42,270 bases of DNA, taken from Burkholderiales bacterium (lineage in GTDB: Bacteria > Pseudomonadota > Gammaproteobacteria > Burkholderiales > Burkholderiaceae_F). This document shows, piece by piece, positions 1 through 6,687 of this stretch (the stretch's first letter is position 1; each line of letters begins with the position of its first letter). The notes under the pieces were generated by a model. It was not told the origin of the DNA. It made no database searches and was given only the letters and a program-made list of their open reading frames with translations. Made by a program: the position numbers and the translations under genes. The stretch is from assembly GCA_020248785.1 (NCBI GenBank), contig JADCGX010000175.1, positions 1-42,270 of the forward strand, read 5' to 3'.

Positions 1-15
1 ACATGCCCGCTGTGA

Positions 16-106
16 CTGCCCAAAGCGCCCCACTCGTCGTTGCAAATGCTCGCCGTAGCCCGAGCTACGGCTGCGCTTTGCGCCTAGATTGGAGCGCTTT
101 GGGCAG
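16..106. repeat. Long imperfect hairpin downstream of the DUF3489 gene
   Basis: Perfect 13-bp arms (16-28 and 94-106) enclose a second perfect 8-bp stem (52-59 with 64-71, 4-base loop), and the sequence between the two stems also pairs in part, so about 90 bases can fold into one long stem. It lies just past the stop of the minus-strand DUF3489 gene and could end its transcript, although no clear T-run follows. It may equally be a mobile repeat of the kind scattered between genes in Burkholderiales. Bases 1-132 hold no gene that I can support. Confidence 0.6.
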
Positions 107-132
107 CCCCCTCGGGCACGCCGGATTGCCTC

Positions 133-588
133 TCACCCTCCGAGACGTTTGCGCAGCAGGCCCGAGATCGCGCCGCGCGCCGAGTGCGGCTGCCAGCCGG
201 TGGCCAGCATCAGCCGCAGGTTGGCCGCGCCTTGCGGGCGGCGCAGCGCCACCACCAGCGCGGCGAGCTTGGTGCCGGGGCGCACCGGGAGGCCCTCCAG
301 AAGTTGGAGGTCGTCGACCGTGTCCATTTCTTGGATGCACTCTGCCTCCGGCGGCTCGGGCCGCTTGCGCCCGGCCACGGCATGGCCGGCGTCGGTCAGT
401 ACGAAGCCGCCGTCACTGGCCTCGATCCACTCTCGCCGCATCAATGCGGTCATCGCCTTCACCCGCGCGCCGCCGCGCAAGTTGGCGGGCGGGATCACGC
501 GTCCGTCGGCGCGGCGGGCGGCGGCACGCAGCAGCAGGGCCTGGGTCGGGGCGAGCTTGGGCAGGGTTTCCATCGCGGCCTCCGTCAC
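133..588 (-). CDS. DUF3489 domain protein
   Basis: The C-terminal third matches the DUF3489 family as I know it: a GTKLAALVVALRRPQGA stretch followed by a GWQPHSARG turn and a basic end, a pattern that looks like a winged-helix or homeodomain-like DNA-binding fold. The function of the family is unknown; members are common on integrative elements and near phage-type genes. The GTG at 588 overlaps the stop of the gene upstream (GTGA), which implies translational coupling; an internal ATG at 573 would give a protein five residues shorter. About 151 residues. It is transcribed away from the Fic gene together with the 67-aa gene. The role as an island-encoded regulator is inference. Confidence 0.75.
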   Translation of the reverse strand: MTEAAMETLPKLAPTQALLLRAAARRADGRVIPPANLRGGARVKAMTALMRREWIEASDGGFVLTDAGHAVAGRKRPEPPEAECIQEMDTVDDLQLLEGLPVRPGTKLAALVVALRRPQGAANLRLMLATGWQPHSARGAISGLLRKRLGG

Positions 589-788
589 TGGGCCTTTCCG
601 CCGATGACGGCGAGCAGCTCTTCGAGCGCCTGCTCCACTCGCCCCAGGTCGCCGACGTGGCCCCAGTGGATGGCGTCGGGGTCGTGGCCGAAATGGTCGT
701 CGGCCAGTCGCTGCAGTCGTTCGATCTTCTCCCGGACGAAGGCGTAGCGGCGGACGTGGTCGTCGAGGGCGGTTTGCGGGATGCGCAT
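585..788 (-). CDS. Small conserved protein, first copy (67 aa)
   Basis: A 67-residue protein with a helical, charged N-terminal half and a highly conserved-looking core HFGHDPDAIHWGHVGDLGR, then a short helix. The name of the family is not known to me. I recognise similar small proteins next to DUF3489 genes on mobile islands. It starts with ATG at 788 and its stop overlaps the GTG of the DUF3489 gene, so the two are made together. A truncated second copy with the same core lies at 3874-4065 on the same strand, which shows duplication or recombination. His and Asp residues in the core could bind metal, but that is a guess. Confidence 0.65.
   Translation of the reverse strand: MRIPQTALDDHVRRYAFVREKIERLQRLADDHFGHDPDAIHWGHVGDLGRVEQALEELLAVIGGKAQ
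639..692. repeat. Direct repeat, copy 1 (54 bp, perfect)
   Basis: Identical to bases 3874-3927, with weaker similarity continuing for about 25 bases. It lies in the coding core of the 67-aa gene. The two copies are 3.2 kb apart in the same orientation and bracket Fic, broken hsdM and parDE. Confidence 0.9.
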
Positions 789-878
789 CGTGGGCTCCGT
801 GGTGGTTGGCGATGCGACGATTCAGGCGCTGATCAACATCGAAGCCAAGGCGCGGAGAGCACTTCGGCACCCCTGCTA

Positions 879-903
879 TTGCACAAATCGTCGTTTTGTG
901 CAA
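879..903 (+). promoter_or_regulatory. Inverted-repeat operator before the Fic gene
   Basis: Perfect 9-bp arms TTGCACAAA / TTTGTGCAA are separated by 7 bases, and a third half-site TGCACAAA follows at 921-928, only 7 bases before the Fic start codon. The cluster lies in the 147-base gap between divergent genes. It is a strong candidate binding site for a dimeric repressor; the C-terminal winged-helix part of the Fic protein itself or an island regulator could bind it. Which protein binds is not visible from the sequence. Confidence 0.65.
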
Positions 904-935
904 TAACCACCACTTCTTACTGCACAAAGCCATTC

Positions 936-2096
936 ATGGAGCGCGGCGCCACCGGCAACTACGAAACCTCCGTCGCGGCAGGCGAAACCTGCCGCGCGTT
1001 CGTGCCTGCGCCGCTGCCGCCCGACCCGGCGCTGTCGGTCGACGCCAGCCTGCAGGAGCGGCTGGACGAGGCGCATCTGGCGCTGGGCCGGCTGGACAGC
1101 ATCACGGTCCTGCTACCCGAGACCTCGGTGTTCCTCTACAGCTACGTCCGCAAGGAGGCGGTGATGTCCTCGCAGATCGAGGGCACACAGTCGTCGCTAT
1201 CGGACCTGATGCTCTACGAGGCCGAGGGCGCCCCCGGCGTGCCCCTGGACGACGTGCGCGAAGTGTCCTGCTACGTCGCGGCACTCGAACACGGCCTGGC
1301 CCTGCGCAAGGGCGGCCTGCCCCTGTGCACCCGGCTGATGAACGAGATGCACGCCAAGCTGATGACGCACGGCCGTGGCATCGGCAAGGCCCCGGGCGAG
1401 GTGCGCCGCACGCAGAACTGGATCGGTGGCCCGTCACCGGCACGCGCAGCCTTCGTGCCGCCACCGCCGCAGCGCCTGGGTGACTGCTTGTCGGACCTGG
1501 AGAAGTTTCTCAACGACCAGCCCATCCGCCACTCAGCGCTGATCAAGGCGGCGCTGTCGCACGTGCAGTTCGAGACCATCCACCCCTACCTGGACGGCAA
1601 CGGGCGCCTGGGCCGCCTGCTGATCCCGCTGATCCTGGTGCACGAGGGCGTGCTGCGCGAGCCGTTGCTGTACCTGTCGCTGTACTTCAAGGCCTACCGC
1701 AGCAACTACTACGAGATGCTGCAGCGGGTGCGCCTGCACGGCGACTGGGAGGAGTGGCTGTGGTTCTTCGCCACCGCCGTGCGTTACTCGGCCGCGCAGG
1801 CGGTGGAAACCGCCAAGGCGCTCAACGCGCTGGGCGAGGCCGACCGTGAGCGCGTCCGCAGCCTGGGCCGCGTCGCCCCTTCGGCGCTGCAGGTGCACCA
1901 GGCCCTGTTCGCCCGCCCGGTGAGCACCATTCCCGCCATCGGCGCCGTCACCGGCCAGAGCCCGCACACCGTGGGCAAGATGCTCGACGCGATGATCGAG
2001 CTGGGCCTGGTGCGCGAAGTGACCGGCATGAAGCGCAACCGCATCTACGAATACACCGCCTACCTGGAACTGCTTAACCGGGAAGGCGAGCCATGA
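936..2096 (+). CDS. Fic family protein (class II, autoinhibited)
   Basis: Predicted AMP-transferase (or related nucleotide transferase) of 386 residues. The Fic core is visible as HPYLDGNGRLGR at about residues 216-227, with catalytic His216 and the anion-binding GNGR loop. The N-terminal part carries the inhibitory motif S-x-x-x-E-G (Ser78 to Gly83, SSQIEG), which in class II Fic proteins blocks the gamma-phosphate site of ATP through its Glu. The last 70 residues look like a winged helix, a common arrangement in Fic proteins that sit in restriction loci. The open frame extends far upstream, but the ATG at 936 is the first Met with a normal Fic N-terminus after it. The gene directly precedes hsdM. 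Target unknown. Confidence 0.9.
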   Translation: MERGATGNYETSVAAGETCRAFVPAPLPPDPALSVDASLQERLDEAHLALGRLDSITVLLPETSVFLYSYVRKEAVMSSQIEGTQSSLSDLMLYEAEGAPGVPLDDVREVSCYVAALEHGLALRKGGLPLCTRLMNEMHAKLMTHGRGIGKAPGEVRRTQNWIGGPSPARAAFVPPPPQRLGDCLSDLEKFLNDQPIRHSALIKAALSHVQFETIHPYLDGNGRLGRLLIPLILVHEGVLREPLLYLSLYFKAYRSNYYEMLQRVRLHGDWEEWLWFFATAVRYSAAQAVETAKALNALGEADRERVRSLGRVAPSALQVHQALFARPVSTIPAIGAVTGQSPHTVGKMLDAMIELGLVREVTGMKRNRIYEYTAYLELLNREGEP

Positions 2097-2115
2097 CGAT
2101 TCTGGAAGCTGAACC

Positions 2116-3222
2116 GTGCCATTGACCCTGCCCCAGCTTGAGCGCCACCTGTTCAAAGCCGCCGACATCCTGCGCGGCAAGATGGACGCCTCCGAGTTCA
2201 AGGAATACATCTTCGGGATGCTGTTCCTCAAGCGCTGCTCCGACGTGTTCGACCAGCGGCGCGAGGAGGTGATCCGCCTCGAAATGCAAGGCGGCAAGAC
2301 CGAGGCCGAGGCGCGGCTGTCCGCCGAGAACTCGCGCTGGTACAAGAAGGAAGACTCGTTCTGGGTGCCGCCGCAATCGCGCTACGAAACCCTGGTCAAC
2401 GACGCTCATCAGAACGTCGGCGACTACCTGATCAAGGCGCTCACCGGCATCGAGACGGCCAACACCAGCCTGTACGACGTGCTGGAGCACATCGACTTCA
2501 CGCGCAAGGTTGGCCAGAGCAAGGTCCCCGACATCAAGCTGCGCCAGCTGATCACGCACTTCGGCATCTACCGGCTGCGCAACGAGGACTTCGAGTTCCC
2601 CGACCTGCTGGGCGCCGCCTACGAATACCTGATCGGCGAGTTCGCCGACTCGGCCGGCAAGAAGGGCGGTGAGTTCTACACGCCCCGCTCGGTCGTGCGG
2701 ATGATGGTGCGGCTGATCAAGCCCGAACTGAAGCACGACATCTACGACCCCTGCTGCGGCTCCGGCGGCATGCTGATCGCGGCCAAGGAATACATCGACG
2801 AACACGGCGAGGACGGCCGCAAGGCCAACCTTTTCGGCCAGGAGTTCAACGGCACGGTGTGGTCCATCGCCAAGATGAACATGCTGCTGCACGGCATCAG
2901 CACCGCCAACCTGCAGAACGAGGACACCCTGGCCGAGCCGCAGCACGTCGGGGGCGGCGAGCTGATGCACTTCGACCGCGTGCTCACCAACCCGCCGTTT
3001 TCGATCCACTGGGGCAACACCGAGAAGAACGCGGATGGCACGCCCGCCTGGGCGCCGAAGTTCCCGGAGCGCTTCCGCTTCGGCCAGGTGCCGCTGGGCG
3101 TGTGTGCCGGGCAAGGGTGGGAGCGGTACGGACCCACGCAAGACGGATGGTTCCCGGCGTTCCGGTCGTTGCGCCCTGAAAGGAGGGTGAGCATTGGGAA
3201 TGCTCACCTCCCTCGGGTCTGA
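2116..3222 (+). pseudogene. hsdM: Truncated type I restriction methylase subunit HsdM
   Basis: Encodes the N-terminal helical domain and most of the catalytic domain of a type I N6-adenine methylase: HsdM N-domain at residues 1-160, [14 protein letters not shown]-adenosylmethionine motif DPCCGSGG at 211-218 and catalytic NPPF at 292-295. Homology stops near residue 328 (base 3100). The remaining 40 residues resemble nothing in HsdM and run into a stop, whereas family members usually have about 480-550 residues. No hsdS or hsdR follows. The start is GTG at 2116, 19 bases after the Fic stop, so Fic and hsdM were probably one operon. With no specificity subunit and a lost C-terminus, it is almost certainly inactive. 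Confidence 0.88.
3186..3208. repeat. Hairpin beyond the hsdM breakpoint
   Basis: Perfect 10-bp arms with a 3-base loop. It lies in the 190-base stretch (3100-3289) that replaces the rest of hsdM. No T-run follows, so it is a poor terminator. It may be the end or internal structure of the DNA that broke hsdM. Confidence 0.55.
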
Positions 3223-3289
3223 TCGCTGAACTCGGCAGGGCGGTCTGGCTCAATCTCGCCAAGACAACTAACCCGCCGGCACGACCACG

Positions 3290-3544
3290 ATGAACATCTC
3301 CTTGCCCGACAGCCTCAAGGCCTTCGTCGACAAGCAGGTCAGCCAGCGCGGCTACGGCACCAGCAGCGAGTACGTGCGTGAAGTGATCCGCCGCGATCAG
3401 GACCGGCTGCAACTGCCCAACCTGCTGCTGGCGGGCGCATCGTCGGCTCCCACAGCGCCGGTGAACGAGGCCTGCTTCGGAGGCTTGCGCGAGCGGGTGC
3501 GCGGCGCGGCCCAGGTGGCGAGCAAGACACGCAGCCGGTCGTGA
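3290..3544 (+). CDS. parD: ParD-like antitoxin, ribbon-helix-helix
   Basis: An 84-residue protein beginning MNISLPDSLKAFVDKQV, the beta-strand and first helix of a ribbon-helix-helix DNA-binding fold, followed by GYGTSSEYVREVIRRD, as in the CC2985/ParD family. The N-terminus should bind the operon promoter as a dimer, and the C-terminal part should wrap the ParE toxin. The C-terminal 30 residues look less like the family (Ala- and Arg-rich). The stop overlaps the GTG of the next gene, typical of toxin-antitoxin pairs. The module probably stabilises the island or is a remnant cargo unit. Confidence 0.85.
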   Translation: MNISLPDSLKAFVDKQVSQRGYGTSSEYVREVIRRDQDRLQLPNLLLAGASSAPTAPVNEACFGGLRERVRGAAQVASKTRSRS

Positions 3545-3870
3545 AGGCCAAGCCCGTGGTCCCGCGCGAGCAGACCCGGCAGGATGTCGAGGATGCACTC
3601 GGGTACTACATGGCCGCAGAAGCCGAGGCTGCCGCGATGGGCCTCATCGACGCCTTGGAGAGCGCCTACGCACAAATCGGGCGCCGTCCTGCGACTGGAT
3701 CACCTCGCCACGCGCATGAATTGAATCTGCCGGACCTGCGCTCCTGGCCGCTGACGCGCCACCACTACCTCGTCTTCTACGTCGAACGCTCCGACCACGC
3801 CGATGTATGGCGTGTGCTGCGGCGCCAGCGCGACATCCCGGCGTGGATGCAGGACCCGGAAGCCATCTGA
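3541..3870 (+). CDS. parE: ParE-like toxin (RelE/ParE fold)
   Basis: A 109-residue protein of the RelE/ParE superfamily, seen by the D-x-E-x-A-L-x-Y-Y start, the helical region FIDALE-like (GLIDALESAYAQIGRRP), the conserved LPDLRSWPL strand and the HHYLVFYVERSDHADVWRVL core, ending in a helix with RDIPAWM. ParE toxins poison DNA gyrase; RelE relatives cut mRNA on the ribosome, and sequence alone does not settle which applies. Start is GTG at 3541 overlapping the parD stop (GTGA). It looks intact. Its stop lies only 4 bases before the second copy of the 54-bp repeat. Confidence 0.85.
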   Translation: MKAKPVVPREQTRQDVEDALGYYMAAEAEAAAMGLIDALESAYAQIGRRPATGSPRHAHELNLPDLRSWPLTRHHYLVFYVERSDHADVWRVLRRQRDIPAWMQDPEAI

Positions 3871-3873
3871 GCC

Positions 3874-3927
3874 TCGCCCCAGGTCGCCGACGTGGCCCCA
3901 GTGGATGGCGTCGGGGTCGTGGCCGAA
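3874..3927. repeat. Direct repeat, copy 2 (54 bp, perfect)
   Basis: Identical to bases 639-692, same orientation. It begins 4 bases after the parE stop and forms the downstream boundary of the Fic/hsdM/parDE block. Confidence 0.9.
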
Positions 3928-4065
3928 GTGGTCGGCGGCCAGTTGCTGCAGCGGCGCCAGCTTGGCGTGGATCTGCGTGGTGCGCGCGGCGTGGGCAGCG
4001 CGGGGATCGGCGTTCCGCCCCGAAGCCAAGCTGGGGGCAGCTTGCTTCCGCTGATAGGCTTTCAT
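3874..4065 (-). pseudogene. Truncated second copy of the 67-aa gene
   Basis: From ATG 4065 the frame encodes a different 40-residue N-terminus and then the same core HFGHDPDAIHWGHVGDLGR as the gene at 585-788. After the repeat edge at 3874 the homology ends abruptly and the frame runs on antisense to parE until a stop at 3700. The true C-terminal helix and the coupled DUF3489 gene are missing, so this is a truncated copy. It marks the point where the parDE-side DNA was joined. Confidence 0.7.
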
Positions 4066-4112
4066 GCGGATGCGTCCATTTGAGGCGCTTCCAGTTGACA
4101 AGCGCGGACGCC

Positions 4113-4328
4113 ATGACCACAGAACCGTGGGTCTCCGTCGAGCAGGTCGCCCAACACCTGGGCGTGGCCAAGGACACCGTCTACCGATGGCGGGAACACC
4201 GCGGGCTGGCGGCGTACCGCGTCGGGCGTCTGCGGAAGTTCAAGCTGTCCGAGGTGGGCGACTGGGTACGCGCCGGGGGCGCGGACGAAGAACAAGGCGC
4301 GGGCGGCAACAACGCCCGCAAGAACTGA
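4113..4328 (+). CDS. Excisionase-type helix-turn-helix protein
   Basis: A 71-residue protein with the MerR/excisionase-like motif: WVSVEQVAQHLGVAKDTVYRW, then a short wing YRVGRLRKFKLSEVGDWVR and a Gly/Ala-rich polar tail. Such proteins bind DNA with an HTH plus wing and are found as regulators or recombination directionality factors. It starts 15 bases before mod and is the first gene of the plus-strand defence run, so it probably regulates that operon. No integrase is present in the window to support an excision role. Confidence 0.85.
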   Translation: MTTEPWVSVEQVAQHLGVAKDTVYRWREHRGLAAYRVGRLRKFKLSEVGDWVRAGGADEEQGAGGNNARKN

Positions 4329-4343
4329 AGGTCACGAGGCGCC

Positions 4344-5936
4344 ATGCCCACACTGAACTGGATCGGCAAGGAAGCCGTCGTCAAGCATCACAAGGAAGTG
4401 CCCTTCCGCCTGCTGGAGCCGGTGCCCGAGCTGTCCTGCGGCGACAGCGGCAGCGGCAACCTCATCGTGCAGGGCGACAACCTGCACGCGCTCAAGGCCC
4501 TGCTGCCCCGCTACGCCGGCCAGGTGAAGTGCATCTACATCGACCCGCCCTACAACACCGGCAACGAGGGCTGGGTCTACAACGACAACGTCAACAGTCC
4601 GGAGATCCGCAAGTGGCTGGGCGAGGTGGTTGGCAAGGAAGGCGAGACGCTGGACCGGCACGACCGCTGGCTGTGCATGATGTATCCGCGCCTCGTGCTG
4701 CTGAAGCAGTTCTTGCGGGACGACGGCGCGATCTTCGTGTCCATTGACGACAACGAGGTTGCGACGCTACGCCTGTTGATGGACGAGATCTTCGGTGCGG
4801 GGAATTTCCTCGCGCACTTCGTTCAGCAAGCGAAAGATACCCCCGGCAATAACTCATCGGGAATCGCCGCTACACACGATCACCTCCTGGCGTACGTCAA
4901 GACTCCGCGCTTTAGCCCGAACCTCCTGGCGCGCGATGAAAGGCAGCTCGCAACGTACAAGAACCCGGACAATGACGAACGTGGTCCATGGTTAGGCGCG
5001 CCGCTAACGAGAGGTGAGTTTCGAGAGCGCGACTACTACCCACTCAAGAACCCGGCGGGCCAAGAGGTCTGGCCCCCGAAGGGAACTTGTTGGCGCAGAC
5101 CGAAAGCCATATTGCAGCAACTGATCAACGAGAAGCGGTTGTGGTGGGGAAAAGATGGCACTTCGTCTTTCCCCATGGAGAAGAAGTTTCTCTCCGAAGT
5201 CAAAGACGGCGTAGTCAACCAGACGTGGTGGCCATACGAGTTCGCCGGGAGTACGCGAAACGCCAACGCGGAGCTCAAAGACTTGTTCGAGGGTGAGCGA
5301 CTGTTTGACACGCCCAAACCGACCCGCCTCATCCAGCGCATCCTGCAGATGGCCACTGATGGCGATGCCATCGTTCTGGATAGTTTCGCGGGCTCTGGCA
5401 CGACAGGACACGCTGTGCTGAAGCAAAACGCCCAGGATGGCGGCAACCGCCGCTTCATACTCGTCGAAATGAACGACACGATCGCTCGCGACGTGACTGC
5501 AGAGCGCGTGAGACGTGTCGCGACCGGGTATACAAGCCCAAAGGGTGCCTCAATTGAAGCCCTCGGCGCCGGCTTCCAGTTCTGCCGCCTCTCGGCGGAG
5601 CCGCTTTTCGATGCCGAGGGCCAGATCCGTCGCGACGTGACCTTCGCTCAACTAGCCGAGTTCGTCTGGTTTGCCGAAACCGGCACCGGCTACACGGGCC
5701 AGTCCGATTCGCCGCTGCTCGGCGTGCACGAGGGCCGCGCGATCTACCTCCTCTACAACGGGATCCTCAAGGACCGTTCGGTCGCCGGCGGCAACGTGCT
5801 CACCGGCCCGGTGTTCGATGTGCTGCCGAAGTTCGTCGGCCCCAAGGTGATCTACGCCGCGGCCAACCGCATGGGTGGCCGCGCCGCACGCGAGGGCATC
5901 ACCTTCAAGCAGACGCCCTACGCGCTGGAGGTGTAG
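4344..5936 (+). CDS. mod: Type III restriction-modification methylase (Mod)
   Basis: A 530-residue beta-class adenine/cytosine-N4 methyltransferase: catalytic motif DPPYNTG at 67-73 precedes the S-adenosylmethionine motif FAGSGTTGHAV at 348-358, with the target-recognition segment between them at roughly 150-330. Mod recognises the target site and methylates one strand; with Res it forms the cutting complex. The recognition segment has visibly lower GC than its flanks (about 50-60% in lines counted around 4920 and 5100, against about 65% near 4500), as expected if it was exchanged. The gene is followed after 2 bases by the zeta-like gene and, two genes on, by res. Confidence 0.92.
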   Translation: MPTLNWIGKEAVVKHHKEVPFRLLEPVPELSCGDSGSGNLIVQGDNLHALKALLPRYAGQVKCIYIDPPYNTGNEGWVYNDNVNSPEIRKWLGEVVGKEGETLDRHDRWLCMMYPRLVLLKQFLRDDGAIFVSIDDNEVATLRLLMDEIFGAGNFLAHFVQQAKDTPGNNSSGIAATHDHLLAYVKTPRFSPNLLARDERQLATYKNPDNDERGPWLGAPLTRGEFRERDYYPLKNPAGQEVWPPKGTCWRRPKAILQQLINEKRLWWGKDGTSSFPMEKKFLSEVKDGVVNQTWWPYEFAGSTRNANAELKDLFEGERLFDTPKPTRLIQRILQMATDGDAIVLDSFAGSGTTGHAVLKQNAQDGGNRRFILVEMNDTIARDVTAERVRRVATGYTSPKGASIEALGAGFQFCRLSAEPLFDAEGQIRRDVTFAQLAEFVWFAETGTGYTGQSDSPLLGVHEGRAIYLLYNGILKDRSVAGGNVLTGPVFDVLPKFVGPKVIYAAANRMGGRAAREGITFKQTPYALEV

Positions 5937-5938
5937 CG

Positions 5939-6463
5939 ATGCCCGATGCCTTGAAGGTCATCGTCATCGCCGGCCCCAACGGCGCGGGCAAGACCACCTT
6001 CGCGCGCGAGTTCTTGCCCAACGAGGCGGGCTGCTCGGTGTTCGTCAACGCCGACCTGATCGCGGCTGGCCTGGCGCCCTTCGCGCCCGAGACGGCCGCC
6101 GTGCACGCCGGCCGCCTGATGCTGCAGGAACTGGCGCGGCACTTCGCTGCCCGCGAGAGCTTCGCCTTCGAGACCACGCTGGCCGGTCGCGGCTACGTGC
6201 CGCACATCCGCGCCTGGCAGGCGGCGGGCTACCGCGTGAAGCTGATCTTCCTGCAGCTCGACAGCCCCGAGGCGGCCATCGCCCGCGTGGCGCAGCGTGT
6301 GCGCCAGGGCGGCCACCACATCCCGGAAGAGACGATCCGGCGTCGCTTTGCCGCCGGCCGCCGGAACTTTGAAAGTCTGTACGCGCCGCTGGTCGATGCC
6401 TGGGCGCTGTACGACAACGCCGGCCCGCAGCCGGTACTGCTGGACTGGAGCGAAAAGCCATGA
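5939..6463 (+). CDS. Zeta-toxin-like P-loop kinase
   Basis: A 174-residue P-loop protein with Walker A GPNGAGKTT at residues 12-20, FVNADLIAAGL (the conserved N-A-D of zeta toxins), FAFETTLAGRGY and a lid-like R-x-x-x-G-G-H-x-I-P-E-x-x-I-x-x-R-x stretch. Zeta toxins phosphorylate UDP-N-acetylsugars and block cell-wall synthesis; stand-alone homologues may phosphorylate other small molecules. A good ribosome site GGAGG lies 7 bases before ATG 5939. It is placed between mod and res, with its stop overlapping the next start, so it is co-expressed with the restriction system. Confidence 0.88.
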   Translation: MPDALKVIVIAGPNGAGKTTFAREFLPNEAGCSVFVNADLIAAGLAPFAPETAAVHAGRLMLQELARHFAARESFAFETTLAGRGYVPHIRAWQAAGYRVKLIFLQLDSPEAAIARVAQRVRQGGHHIPEETIRRRFAAGRRNFESLYAPLVDAWALYDNAGPQPVLLDWSEKP

Positions 6464-6687
6464 ACCCGCAACCCATCGCCGCCGCCCGCGATGCCGACCT
6501 GCGCCTTTCGGTGGCCGCGATGCACCGTGCCGCGCAGCGCGCGCGTGAACTCGCGGCGCAGACCGGCACCGCCATCGTCGTCAGCCGGCACGGTGTGCTT
6601 CAGACCATCTGCCCACCGGCGGTGGTCGCTGCCCCCGCGCCGGCCGTGCAGGAGCCGCCTGCACCCTACGCGGACGGCCAGCCATGA
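6460..6687 (+). CDS. 75-aa protein between zeta-like gene and res
   Basis: Short protein with a helical N-terminal half (residues 1-40, Ala/Arg-rich), a beta-like stretch TAIVVSRHGVLQTI, and a Pro/Ala-rich end. No family is recognised. Its ATG overlaps the zeta stop and its own stop overlaps the res ATG (both ATGA), so it is surely translated with them. The strand-like piece TAIVVSRHGVLQTI is reminiscent of small partner proteins. By position it could be an antitoxin for the kinase or an accessory factor of the restriction complex; both are inference. Confidence 0.65.
   Translation: MNPQPIAAARDADLRLSVAAMHRAAQRARELAAQTGTAIVVSRHGVLQTICPPAVVAAPAPAVQEPPAPYADGQP

Noticed and set aside
3-935. Long N-terminal extension of the Fic reading frame
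   Set aside because: It runs antisense to the DUF3489 gene pair, is low in complexity (Arg/Ala/Pro-rich), and crosses the operator; the Fic fold begins after ATG 936.
3100-3289. 5' end of a group II intron at the hsdM breakpoint
   Set aside because: The sequence begins GTGTG and can fold, but no domain V or reverse transcriptase was found, so this is only a resemblance.
4095-4100. TTGACA as -35 for the defence operon
   Set aside because: It lies only 12 bases before the HTH start codon, and a matching -10 would fall within the gene.
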